DNA of 64,000 nt, taken from contig CAWFLL010000004.1 of assembly GCA_963816785.1 (NCBI GenBank), positions 930,001 through 994,000 on the forward strand, given 5' to 3'. This document shows positions 43,710 to 51,909 of the stretch, piece by piece. The notes beneath the pieces were generated by a model. The model was not told the DNA's origin and did not search any database. It saw only the letters and a list, made by a program, of their open reading frames with translations. Both the position numbers and the translations under genes were made by a program. The DNA comes from VRUE01 sp963816785 (GTDB lineage: Bacteria > Actinomycetota > Thermoleophilia > Solirubrobacterales > 70-9). Numbering within the stretch: the stretch's first letter is position 1; every line of letters begins with the position of its first letter.

Positions 43710-44149
43710 GGCTCGCGACCCGAATCCTGCCGCTGCTCCTGCTCACCGCCGCCCTGGTCGGGGGCTGCGGCTCGGACGAGTCCGAGACCACGGCACCCGG
43801 GGCGACGGCGCCCGAGACCACGGCGCCCGAGACCACGGCGCCCGAGACGACCAAGGCCCAGCAGAGCGGGGCCGGCGGCCCGGCCGCCCCGATCGGGGTG
43901 AAGGCCCGCAGCTGCCGCGATAACGGCGACGAATCCCGGCTGCTGCGGGTGACCGGAGTCAACTGCGGGTCCGCAGAGAAGATCGCCTCGGGCTGGGACG
44001 AGGACTCGAGCTGCCGGCCACCCCAGGGGCAGTCCCGGTCCGCCTGCGCGGTCGGCGCCTACCGCTGCCTCTCCACCGCCGTCGGCCGTGGCCTCGCGGT
44101 CAGCTGCGCCCGCTCGCAGCGCTCGATCGCCTTCATCGCCAGGCGCTGA
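43706..44149 (+). CDS. Small Cys-containing lipoprotein with TAPETT repeats
   Basis: 147 residues. Signal MRLATRILPLLLLTAALVGG then CGSDE with lipobox Cys21. A Thr/Glu/Pro linker made of three direct 15-base units (GCGCCCGAGACCACG) encodes APETT repeats, a cell-wall spacer. The mature domain has six Cys (RSCRDN, VNCGSAE, SSCRPPQG, SACAVG, YRCLST, VSCARS), so it is probably a disulfide-stabilised domain. I do not recognise the family. ATGA overlap with the UDG gene. Confidence 0.75.
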   Translation: MRLATRILPLLLLTAALVGGCGSDESETTAPGATAPETTAPETTAPETTKAQQSGAGGPAAPIGVKARSCRDNGDESRLLRVTGVNCGSAEKIASGWDEDSSCRPPQGQSRSACAVGAYRCLSTAVGRGLAVSCARSQRSIAFIARR

Positions 44150-44186
44150 GCCGGACCCCGAGATGGCTCCTAGAATGTGCCTCCAC

Positions 44187-44259
44187 GCCGACGTAGCTCA
44201 GTTGGTAGAGCACTTCACTCGTAATGAAGGGGTCCCCGGTTCAAGTCCGGGCGTCGGCT
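44187..44259 (+). tRNA. tRNA-Thr (anticodon CGT)
   Basis: Acceptor GCCGACG (44187-44193) with CGTCGGC (44252-44258), discriminator T. D-arm AGCTCAGTTGGTAGAGC, anticodon stem-loop CTTCA-CTCGTAA-TGAAG with CGT, T-arm CCCGGTTCAAGTCCGGG. CCA is not encoded. Standard 73-nt tRNA. Confidence 0.97.
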
Positions 44260-44358
44260 CTTCCAGGCGTCCATCCGGCCGCAGGAACCACTAATCTGCA
44301 CAATTCTCGGTATCGATCCCAGACAGGGGATAGACCGCAGATCGAACCTTCAGTGCAA

Positions 44359-45096
44359 ATGCCGAACGGAAAGCAGCGCCGGAGAGCGTTGTCGCGCCCC
44401 GGCGGGATCGTCGTCGGCATCGCCTGCGCGGCGGCACTCGTGCTCGTGCTCGGCGCTCCGAGCGCCACAACGCGGGACCAGATCGTCGTCCACGGCGCCA
44501 ACTCCGGCTCACATCTGCAGCTTCAGGTCAGGGGCAACAGGATGGTCGTCGAGGGCCACCTGGCGCGCTCACACCCCCGCGGCTGCCACTTCACCCGCTA
44601 CCGGCTGGCCGCCTCGTGCCCGCTGCGGGGTGTCGGCTCGGTCGTCGTCCGGATGGGGCCGTCGGGCGACATGGTGGAGGTGCTGAACCGGCTGCCGGTT
44701 CCGCTCACGATCCACCTCGGCGACGGCTCCGACAAGTTCATCGGCAACGGCGAGCGCGACACCTGCTACTCGGAAGGGGCGCGGCGCAACCGCTGCGTCG
44801 GCGGCGCCGGCAGGGACATCTGCATCACCGGCCAGCGAAACAGCGACTGCGTCGGCGGGCCCGGCAACGACTACTGCCAGACCGGCGCCGGCAGCGACGG
44901 CTGCTGGGGCGGCTCCGGCCGCGACGTCTGCCGGATGGGCCCCGGCCATGACGGCTGCCACGGCGAAGGCGGCAACGACCTCCTGTTCGGGGGGCCCAGC
45001 TCCGACCGGCTCTACGGCGGCGGGGGCTACGACCACTGCGATGGCATGCCGGGCTGGGGGCGCTCGCAGGCCTGCGAGTCCGGCCCACGCCGCTGA
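44359..45096 (+). CDS. Secreted RTX-like calcium-binding protein with a regular Cys ladder
   Basis: 245 residues from the ATG at 44359 (MPNGKQRRRALSRPGGIVVG, then IACAAALVLVLGAPSA as signal peptide). Residues 40-125 form a beta-rich domain with RGCHFTRYRLAASCPLRG. From about residue 130 there is a run of RTX-style GGxGxD nonapeptides (GGAGRDICITGQRNSDCVGG, PGNDYCQTGAGSDGCWGGSG, RDVCRMGPGHDGCHGEGGND). Most repeats carry a Cys one or two positions after the Asp, giving Cys about every nine residues, then the classical LLFGGPSSDRLYGGGGYDHC. Probably a Ca2+-folded beta-roll, perhaps stapled by disulfides after secretion. Confidence 0.85.
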   Translation: MPNGKQRRRALSRPGGIVVGIACAAALVLVLGAPSATTRDQIVVHGANSGSHLQLQVRGNRMVVEGHLARSHPRGCHFTRYRLAASCPLRGVGSVVVRMGPSGDMVEVLNRLPVPLTIHLGDGSDKFIGNGERDTCYSEGARRNRCVGGAGRDICITGQRNSDCVGGPGNDYCQTGAGSDGCWGGSGRDVCRMGPGHDGCHGEGGNDLLFGGPSSDRLYGGGGYDHCDGMPGWGRSQACESGPRR

Positions 45097-45112
45097 GCGA
45101 CACCGCCGCGGC

Positions 45113-45697
45113 CTAGCCGGCCACGGCCGAGAGGGTCGCCTTCATCCCAAGCTCCTCGTGCTCGGGGATGCTGCACCAGAGCCGGTAGGTGCCGGCCGGC
45201 AGGGTGAAGCGCTCGAGGGTGCGTTTCAGCGACCCCGCTTCTGGGACATTCAGCTCCGGCCCCCCGCCGTTCGCCAGTTGGAGATTGAGATTGTGGGGGT
45301 CCTCCCCCTGGTTGTTGAGCTCGACGATCACTTCCCCAGCCGCCACGCTTGGGCGGGAGAGGGTGAAGCTGTACTCGAGGGCTTTGACGCTGAGCCGGGC
45401 TACCGTCGGTCCCGGCTCGGCCGGTCGCTGCTGGCCGGAGCCGGGGAGCCTGGGCACGGCCGCCCCCAGTTCGGGCGCCGTGGGAGTGCGCCGGCAGGTC
45501 CACCAGTGCTTGACCCGCACGACGCGGCGGACCTTCCCGTGGCGTTTCACCCGCTTCACCACGCGCTTCGAGTGGCGCTTCCAGGTGCAAGCGGCGGACG
45601 GCGCGGCGCCCTCGCCGAGGCTGGCGGAGCCGAGCGGCGGCAGGGCGATCGGCACGACCAACGCCAGCGCGGCCAGCGCCACCGCCGCTCGTGTCAC
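45113..45697 (-). CDS. Secreted cupredoxin (plastocyanin/azurin-like) protein
   Basis: 194 residues from a GTG at 45697 (VTRAAVALAALALVVPIALP, signal peptide). A basic stretch (KRHSKRVVKRVKRHGKVRRV) and a Pro/Gly linker precede the cupredoxin domain: LEYSFTLSRPSVAAGEVIVE, NNQGEDPHNLNLQLANG (His ligand), LPAGTYRLWCSIPEHEELGM (Cys, His, Met ligands in C-x4-H-x4-M spacing). All four type-1 copper ligands are visible. The start overlaps the DUF1501 stop, placing it in one operon with DUF1800 and DUF1501. Likely a periplasmic or cell-wall electron carrier. Confidence 0.88.
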   Translation of the reverse strand: MTRAAVALAALALVVPIALPPLGSASLGEGAAPSAACTWKRHSKRVVKRVKRHGKVRRVVRVKHWWTCRRTPTAPELGAAVPRLPGSGQQRPAEPGPTVARLSVKALEYSFTLSRPSVAAGEVIVELNNQGEDPHNLNLQLANGGGPELNVPEAGSLKRTLERFTLPAGTYRLWCSIPEHEELGMKATLSAVAG

Positions 45698-47043
45698 ATC
45701 TGCACCAGGGTCGGCCGCGCGAACCCGGACGCGCCGGGGATGATCGGGGCCGGGTCGTGGCCGAGCCACTGTTCGAGAAGCGAGCAGTACATCGCTCGGA
45801 AGTCGCTGGTAGAGCGCAGGTTGTCCTGCGGGTCGAGCGTCGCCAGCCCCGGGTATTCGCCGACCATCTCTCCTTTCGCTTTGGAGCCGATCACGAAGGC
45901 GCAGCCCGCCGCGCCGTGGTCGGTACCGAGCGAGCCGTTCTCCTCCGGCCGGCGGCCGAACTCGCTCCACATCTCGACCAGCACCCGGTCCGCGAGGCCG
46001 CGCGCCTCGAGGTCACGCTGGAAGGCGAGCAGCCCCTCGCAGGTCTCGCGCAGGTTGCGGTCGAGGTCGGCCGCCTGGTCGGCGTGGGTGTCGTAGCCGC
46101 CCGGCGCGTTGATCGTGACCACCTGCAGCGGCAGCCCGAGCCCGATGTAGGCGGCGAGCCCGGCGAGCTTGTGGGAAAACCAGGTGTCCGGGTATGTCAC
46201 CGGGCTGGTGAACTCGCCGACGCCGCCGAGGTCCTGGCGCAGCTTCTCGGTCTGCGTGGTCGCCCTCCGCACCTGGCCCATGCCGGGCGAGTCGGTTGGC
46301 AGCGAGCCGAAACGGGCGAAGCTGCGGAACATCTCGTCCTCGACCGGCTGGCTGACCGACGACCAGAGGTCGTAGCCGTCGACGCTGTCGATCGCGGCGA
46401 CCGGCTTCTCGGCGGTGGCGATCATCGGCGAGAGCCGGCCGTCCATCGAGAGTCCCTGCAGCGGGTTGTCGTCGGTGCCGACGGAGTCGAGGTAACGGCC
46501 CAGCCAGCCGGTGCGGAAGCCGATCTCGAGCTCGCCGATCTCGTAGTAGTGACGCGAGGTGAAGTGCGACTGGTCGGGGTGGTCGTACCCGATCGCCGGG
46601 AAGGTGCTGACCTTCCCCTCGGCGTGGAGGGTCGCCAGCGCCTCGGCGGCGGGGTGCCAGCGCAGGCTCGTGTCCTCGGAGAACTCGGTGCCCGCTTCGG
46701 GGGAGAGGGCGAGCGTCGGCCGCAGCTGGGCGTAGCGCGGGTCGCCGACCGGCGCCAGGACGCTGAGCGAGTCAATACCGCCGTCGAAGAAGACCGAGAC
46801 GAGGATCTTGTCGCCCTGCGCCGCCTGGGCGATCCCCTCTTCGAACGCGGCCAGCGGGATCTTCGAGGCTCCGTAGACGGCGAGCGCAAGGCCGGCGCTC
46901 CAGGAGAGGAAGCTCCGCCGCGAGAGCCCGGTGCCGGCCGGCACCGGCATCCCGGACTCGATCGCGGGCAGTCCCTTGCCGGCCTCGGCGGCGGCGGACC
47001 GCAGGAGCTGGGACCGGGTGTAGTTGTTGCAGCAGTTGTGCAT
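45694..47043 (-). CDS. DUF1501 domain protein with Tat signal
   Basis: 449 residues. Twin-arginine signal LSRRSFLSWSAGLALAVYGA begins near residue 40, after a Cys-containing leader (MHNCCNNYTRSQLLRSAAAE). The DUF1501 alkaline-phosphatase-like core follows: ILVSVFFDGGIDSLSVLAPV, LRWHPAAEALATLHAEGKVS, YDHPDQSHFTSRHYYEIG, VLVEMWSEFGRRPEENGSLG with TDHGAAGCAFVIG. The DGG, SHF and DHG motifs are the presumed metal and phosphate site. It pairs with DUF1800 as in most genomes. The partner function is unknown; exported folded through Tat. Confidence 0.9.
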   Translation of the reverse strand: MHNCCNNYTRSQLLRSAAAEAGKGLPAIESGMPVPAGTGLSRRSFLSWSAGLALAVYGASKIPLAAFEEGIAQAAQGDKILVSVFFDGGIDSLSVLAPVGDPRYAQLRPTLALSPEAGTEFSEDTSLRWHPAAEALATLHAEGKVSTFPAIGYDHPDQSHFTSRHYYEIGELEIGFRTGWLGRYLDSVGTDDNPLQGLSMDGRLSPMIATAEKPVAAIDSVDGYDLWSSVSQPVEDEMFRSFARFGSLPTDSPGMGQVRRATTQTEKLRQDLGGVGEFTSPVTYPDTWFSHKLAGLAAYIGLGLPLQVVTINAPGGYDTHADQAADLDRNLRETCEGLLAFQRDLEARGLADRVLVEMWSEFGRRPEENGSLGTDHGAAGCAFVIGSKAKGEMVGEYPGLATLDPQDNLRSTSDFRAMYCSLLEQWLGHDPAPIIPGASGFARPTLVQM

Positions 47044-47055
47044 CTCAGCTCCCTC

Positions 47056-48642
47056 TCATTGCAGGATCACGTCGGGGCTGATGCCGATCAGCTGCAGGAG
47101 GGCGTTCTGTCGCAGCGCCCGGTAGGGGCCCTGTTGCCAGCTCGCCACCGCCAGCGCCTCGGCGCGCTGGGCGAAGTCGAGGAGCTCGGCCCGATGCTCG
47201 CTTCGCAGCGCCGGCCCGCCCCATGACGCCAGCGCCCGCCCCAGCGCTTCATCCGCGGTCTCGGTGGTGCTGTAGGGATCGCCCCAGGGATTGACCGAGA
47301 TGCCGTCGAGGGCATAGTGGACAATGTTCCAGCGGGCCCGCATCCGCGAGGTGTCGAGCCAGCGGGTGTCGTCCCACCCGGAGACGTTCGGAGGCCAGTA
47401 GAGCAGCTGCCCCGCCTGATCGCAGAGCCAGGTCCAGGCCTCGGTGTCGATGCCGCGGCCGAGCGCCCGGAGCATCCCGGCGAGATGGACGACGGGGGGC
47501 TTCACCATCGGCGGGCCGAGGTAGAGGTCGGGGCTGATCAGGATTTCCTCGAGCACCGGCCGGATTCCCCAGCCCGAGCCGCGGTAGGTGTTGATCAGGT
47601 TGTCCCTCACCGCGCCCGACGGCGGCTGCGGGATGAAGTAGCTCCACAGCTTCTCGACGAAGAAGGACGGGTGCAGCGGGTGCTCGACACAGAGGCGGCA
47701 GGCGTCCCGCCATTCCCAGTTGCCGGTCCGGCCGAAAACGGTCTTGGAGCCTTCGTCGTGGCGTTTCGGGTCGAAGCGGAAGTTGTATGCGCCCAGCTCC
47801 GCCGACCAGTCGTTGCGCCAGCCGGTCAGCGCTCGCGCCTGCTCGCGGATGTCGTCCTCGGTATAGGCGCCTCGGTCGGCGCCGAGCGAGAACAGCTCCA
47901 TCATCTCGCGGCCGTAGTTCTCGTTCGGGGCCGACTTTCGGTTTTCATTGCCGTTCAGCCACTGCAGCATCGCCGGGTCGACGGTGACCGCCATGAACAG
48001 GTCGAGGAAGGAGCCGAAGCCGGCCGAGCGGAACAGGTTCGACTGGTCGATCATCTGCTGGGCCGTCGAGACGCTCGCGGTCGAGGTCGCGAACCAGTCA
48101 TGGAGGACGAGTGCCATCCGCTCGACCAGCGGCTGATTCGTCCGCACCATCCGGTCGATCCACCAGAGGTGGTCGTGGCCCCAGGCATCGGCGGGCGCGA
48201 TCGGGACGTTGTCGTCGTCGACCGGAGGCGGCCCGGTCAGGGTTGCCGAGCCGCTCGGCTGGGTCAGGGACCGGACCGCCCCGACCAGGCCCAGCGAGGC
48301 CAGCTGCTCGGCCTGGCCCGGGACCGCGCCGAAGCCGGCCCGGTCGAGCAGCCGCACCGCCTGCTCGCGGCCGAACGGCCCCTGGTAAGCGCCGGCCGGC
48401 CGCGGATCCGGGTTGACGGCGATCGGGGCGATCTGCTGGGCCCGCCGCGGCGGCTTGCGGCCCGGCCCACGAAAGTGATTGCGCCGCGGTTTGTGCTTGT
48501 GGCGGACGATGTAGCTCTGGACGCGCCAGTCGCCATCCGCGGTGGGCACCCAGCGATAGTGCTTGTCCTTCCAGACGCGCCGGTGCCTGCGGCGGCGCCC
48601 TTTCGGTTTCTTCGCGCTCGCTGTCGACTGGGGGATGGCCAT
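47056..48642 (-). CDS. DUF1800 domain protein
   Basis: 528 residues from the ATG at 48642 (MAIPQSTASAKKPKGRRRRH). A very basic N-terminus (RVWKDKHYRWVPTADGDWRV, RHKHKPRRNHFRGPGRKPPR) replaces a classical signal. The DUF1800 body includes AVRLLDRAGFGAVPGQAEQL, ERMALVLHDWFATSTASVST, GNENRKSAPNENYGREMMEL, FSLGADRGAYTEDDIREQAR, ALTGWRND, FVEKLWSYFIPQPPS and LYWPPNVSGWDDTRWLDTSR. It is 12 bases upstream of DUF1501. How it is exported, if at all, is unclear; it may ride with the Tat partner. Confidence 0.9.
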   Translation of the reverse strand: MAIPQSTASAKKPKGRRRRHRRVWKDKHYRWVPTADGDWRVQSYIVRHKHKPRRNHFRGPGRKPPRRAQQIAPIAVNPDPRPAGAYQGPFGREQAVRLLDRAGFGAVPGQAEQLASLGLVGAVRSLTQPSGSATLTGPPPVDDDNVPIAPADAWGHDHLWWIDRMVRTNQPLVERMALVLHDWFATSTASVSTAQQMIDQSNLFRSAGFGSFLDLFMAVTVDPAMLQWLNGNENRKSAPNENYGREMMELFSLGADRGAYTEDDIREQARALTGWRNDWSAELGAYNFRFDPKRHDEGSKTVFGRTGNWEWRDACRLCVEHPLHPSFFVEKLWSYFIPQPPSGAVRDNLINTYRGSGWGIRPVLEEILISPDLYLGPPMVKPPVVHLAGMLRALGRGIDTEAWTWLCDQAGQLLYWPPNVSGWDDTRWLDTSRMRARWNIVHYALDGISVNPWGDPYSTTETADEALGRALASWGGPALRSEHRAELLDFAQRAEALAVASWQQGPYRALRQNALLQLIGISPDVILQ

Positions 48643-48763
48643 GCGATTCGGCGGTCGGGACCGTACCGATTTTTCGGCAGGCGATCGAATCCCTTTAAGT
48701 CTGGCAGCGGGTTTGGACGCAAATCCCAAACCTCGAGCGTCGTGCGGGGCCTGCCGCCCTCGG

Positions 48764-50591
48764 TCAGGCCCCTTGCTTCTTCGCCCAGTAGCCCTTGCCG
48801 GTGGGCAGTGAGAAGGTCTTGTCGGCGACGAAGTCGCTGACGGTGACGACTCCCCTTCGGACCTTGAAAAAGGTCCCTTTGCACTGGTCGACGGTCAGCC
48901 AGACCGTCCCCCGGACCGATGCCGAGCCGAAATTGCCCTGGGTCCGGAATCGCCCCCTCCCCGAGCCCCAGAGTTTGCGCCCGGAGCGCTTCGCCGCGTG
49001 CGCCCTCGAGCCTCCGGCCCTCTTGCAGGAGCTGAAATCGCCCCCACGCAGGCGCAGGGTAACCAGCGCGCCACCCTCCTGTTGGACCACCTGGAACTGG
49101 CCGTCATAGAAGTCGCCGCTCTGCTCGGCCCCCTTTGCGTCGACCGACGTCAGCGTGACCCTGCCGTTGGTCGCGTCGATGATCGAGCCGATCGGGATCG
49201 CCCCCAACCCCTCGAGGGGGACGAACTTGTTCGAGCCGGGAACCTTGACTAGGACCCTGCCCGATTTCCGCACGACGGTGACGCTCTTCCCGTTGACCGG
49301 AGTCGCCTCGGGCGGAGGCGGAGGCTGCTGCTGTTGCTGCTGCCCTTCTTCGGGCGGCGGCGGCGTTACCGGCGAGGCGACGCAATTCGAGAACTCCGAG
49401 GTGACTGTTTTCGAGGCATCGGTGGCCGTCGCGGTGAAGAAGTGGGCGGCCGGGAGCGTCAGGGCCAGCAGCGTCGAGGTGAACCCGGCCGAGCCGGTGT
49501 CGTCGGTTTCGACTTCGTCGCCGAAGCTACCGACGAAGTAGCGGCCCTCGCCGAATCCGGACGGGTCGCATTCCTCGTTGGCGAAGAACTCGAGGTCGTA
49601 CTCGGTGTTCGGCGCGGCATCGAGTGCTCCGATCACGGTCGTCGTCCCCGCCGTGATCTCGGCGACGCTCTCTATCTCCGGGATCACGAAGCTGGGCACG
49701 CGTTCGATCCCGAGCCCATCGTTGGAGTGGATCGAGTTCTGCCGGATCGTGGTCAGGGCGGCGTCGTCGCCGACGTAGACCCCGGGGCCACGGTTGAAGG
49801 CGATGACGTTGTGAGGCAGGGCGCCGATGTCGATTCCGCCGATCGTCACGAAGTTGGCCTGGGACGGGACATATATGCCGCCGCCGAACGCCTCGGGGTT
49901 GACCGGGCCGTTGGGAAGCGGAGCGGTCCCGGACTCGTCGGTCCCGACCAGGTTGTCGTCGATTTCGATCGAGGCGCCCGCGGCGATGACCCCCCATTCG
50001 GAGTTGCCGGAGATCAGGTTGCCGCCGACTCCTTCGGGGCACGCGCGGCCGATCTGGACAGTGTCGGCTTCAATCGGGACGAGAACCCCGATCTCATTCG
50101 GTTTCGCGCCGGTCCCCACCAGGTCGGTGCCGATCCTGTTGCCGCAGATCGAGGTGGTGCCGGATTGGGTCTGGACGACGATCCCGATCGGGAAATTGCC
50201 GAGCTCTAGGCCCGCGATAGTCCCGCTCGAGTTCCAGGCGGCCGAGATTCCCTGCGAGACGCAGCACTCGAAGACCATTTTGCTGCCATCGAGCTCGACG
50301 ACGGGCTCACCTTCCCACCCCGGCGCCGTGGTCGCGTCGAGATCGACTTCCCCTTCGAGTTCGGGCAGCGGGGTCAGCGGTTCGATCGTCCCCGCTTTCG
50401 AGAAGGTGATCGTATCCGACTCCTCGCTGTTGTTGGCGTCTTCGATCGCGTTTCGCAGCGAGCACTGCTCGGAGCAGGTGCTGACGCCGGAGTCGCCGAG
50501 GTTGTCGACTTTCAGTTCGAGCGCCGACGCGGCCGCGGGGAACGCCGCAGGCGAGGACGATCAGGACGATGAGGCTTCGGACGAGTCTCAC
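48764..50591 (-). CDS. Secreted right-handed beta-helix protein with FecR-like C-terminal domain (one frameshift)
   Basis: The start MRLVRSLIVLIVLACGVPRG at 50591 is a signal peptide. After a slip near 50535 the text is CSLRNAIEDANNSEESDTIT, the CSLR-A-I-AN motif that opens many bacterial beta-helix repeats. Then come parallel beta-helix coils (GLELGNFPIGIVVQTQSGTT, NLISGNSEWGVIAAGASIEI, NVIAFNRGPGVYVGDD, IRQNSIHSNDGLGIE). A Pro/Gln linker precedes a C-terminal domain: LGAIPIGSIIDATNGRVTLT, GDFYDGQFQVVQQ, GRFRTQGNFGSASVRGTVWL, RRGVVTVSDFVADKTFSLPT. About 605 residues. Likely a surface protein. Function unknown. Confidence 0.8.
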
Positions 50592-50684
50592 TGGTCGAGA
50601 ACCCTAACCCGGCATCCCCGATCGAGTTGTGGCGAGTGGCCTTGACCCGCAGGCTCCCCCTGCGCGAGGATGAAATGGTCTCCC

Positions 50685-51887
50685 ATGGCGAATGTCCTCT
50701 GCGTCCTCTACGACGATCCGGTCGACGGCTACCCGCCCACCTACGCGCGCGACGGGATCCCGACGATCGAGCGCTACCACGACGGGCAGAGCACGCCGAC
50801 GCCGGAGGCGATCGGGTTCGCCCCGGGCGAGCTCCTCGGCAGCGTCTCCGGCGAGCTGGGCCTGCGGGAGTTCCTCGAGGCGGGCGGCCACCGTCTGATC
50901 GTCACCTCCGACAAGGAGGGCGTGGACTCCGTCTTCGAGCGCGAGCTGCCGGAGGCCGATGTCGTGATCTCCCAGCCGTTCTGGCCCGCCTACCTGACCG
51001 CTGAGCGGATCGCGAAGGCGCCGAAGCTGAAACTCGCCCTGACGGCCGGGATCGGCTCCGACCATGTCGACCTGCAGGCGGCGATCGAGCACGGGCTGAC
51101 CGTCGCCGAGGTGACCTACTCGAACAGCATCAGCGTTGCCGAGCACGTCGTGATGATGATCCTGGCGCTGGTGCGCAACTACATCCCCTCCTACGGGTGG
51201 GTCGTCGAGGGCGGTTGGAACATCGCCGACTGCGTCTCCCGCTCCTACGACCTGGAGGGGATGCAGGTCGGAACGGTCGCCGCGGGGCGGATCGGCTCGG
51301 CGGTCCTGCGACGGCTGAGGCCGTTCGAGGTCGGACTTCACTACACCGAGCGCCACCGCCTCCCGGCCGACGTCGAGGAGGAGCTCGGGGTGACGTTCCA
51401 CCCCACCGTGGAGTCGCTCGTGGAAGCGTGCGACGTGGTGACGATCAACGCGCCGCTGCATCCGGAGACCGAGAACCTGTTCGACGCGGAGTTGCTGGCG
51501 AGGATGAAACGGGGCTCCTACCTGATCAACACCGCCCGCGGCAAGATCTGCGATCGCGACGCGGTCGCGCGCGCGTGCGAGAGCGGCCAGCTGGCCGGCT
51601 ATGCAGGCGACGTCTGGTTCCCTCAGCCCGCACCGAAGGATCACCCGTGGCGCTCTATGCCCCACCACGGGATGACTCCGCACGTCTCCGGCACGAGCCT
51701 TTCCGCCCAGGCCCGCTACGCCGCCGGGACGCGCGAGATCCTCGAGTGCTGGCTCGAGGGGCGCCCGATCCGCGAGGAGTACCTGATCGTCGATGGCGGG
51801 AAGCTCGCCGGGACCGGGGCGCACTCCTACAGCGAGGGCGACGCGACGGGTGGCTCGGAGGAGGCCGCCCGGTTCAAGGGCGGTTGA
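50685..51887 (+). CDS. fdh: NAD-dependent formate dehydrogenase
   Basis: 400 residues from the ATG at 50685 (MANVLCVLYDDPVDGYPPTY). It can be aligned by eye along its whole length with the Pseudomonas sp. 101 enzyme. Substrate Asn is in EVTYSNSISVAEHVVMMILA, the dinucleotide motif in VGTVAAGRIGSAVLRRL, catalytic Arg in LINTARGKICDRDAVARA, FPQPAPKDHPWRSMP, and catalytic His in MTPHVSGTSLSAQARYAAG. The C-terminus ends GTGAHSYSEGDATGGSEEAA. Reaction: formate + NAD+ to CO2 + NADH. The next gene, 22 bases on, is a class III ADH, so the pair can oxidise formaldehyde to CO2. Confidence 0.96.
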   Translation: MANVLCVLYDDPVDGYPPTYARDGIPTIERYHDGQSTPTPEAIGFAPGELLGSVSGELGLREFLEAGGHRLIVTSDKEGVDSVFERELPEADVVISQPFWPAYLTAERIAKAPKLKLALTAGIGSDHVDLQAAIEHGLTVAEVTYSNSISVAEHVVMMILALVRNYIPSYGWVVEGGWNIADCVSRSYDLEGMQVGTVAAGRIGSAVLRRLRPFEVGLHYTERHRLPADVEEELGVTFHPTVESLVEACDVVTINAPLHPETENLFDAELLARMKRGSYLINTARGKICDRDAVARACESGQLAGYAGDVWFPQPAPKDHPWRSMPHHGMTPHVSGTSLSAQARYAAGTREILECWLEGRPIREEYLIVDGGKLAGTGAHSYSEGDATGGSEEAARFKGG

Positions 51888-51909
51888 CCGCAGTGATGGC
51901 GGGCGCGCG

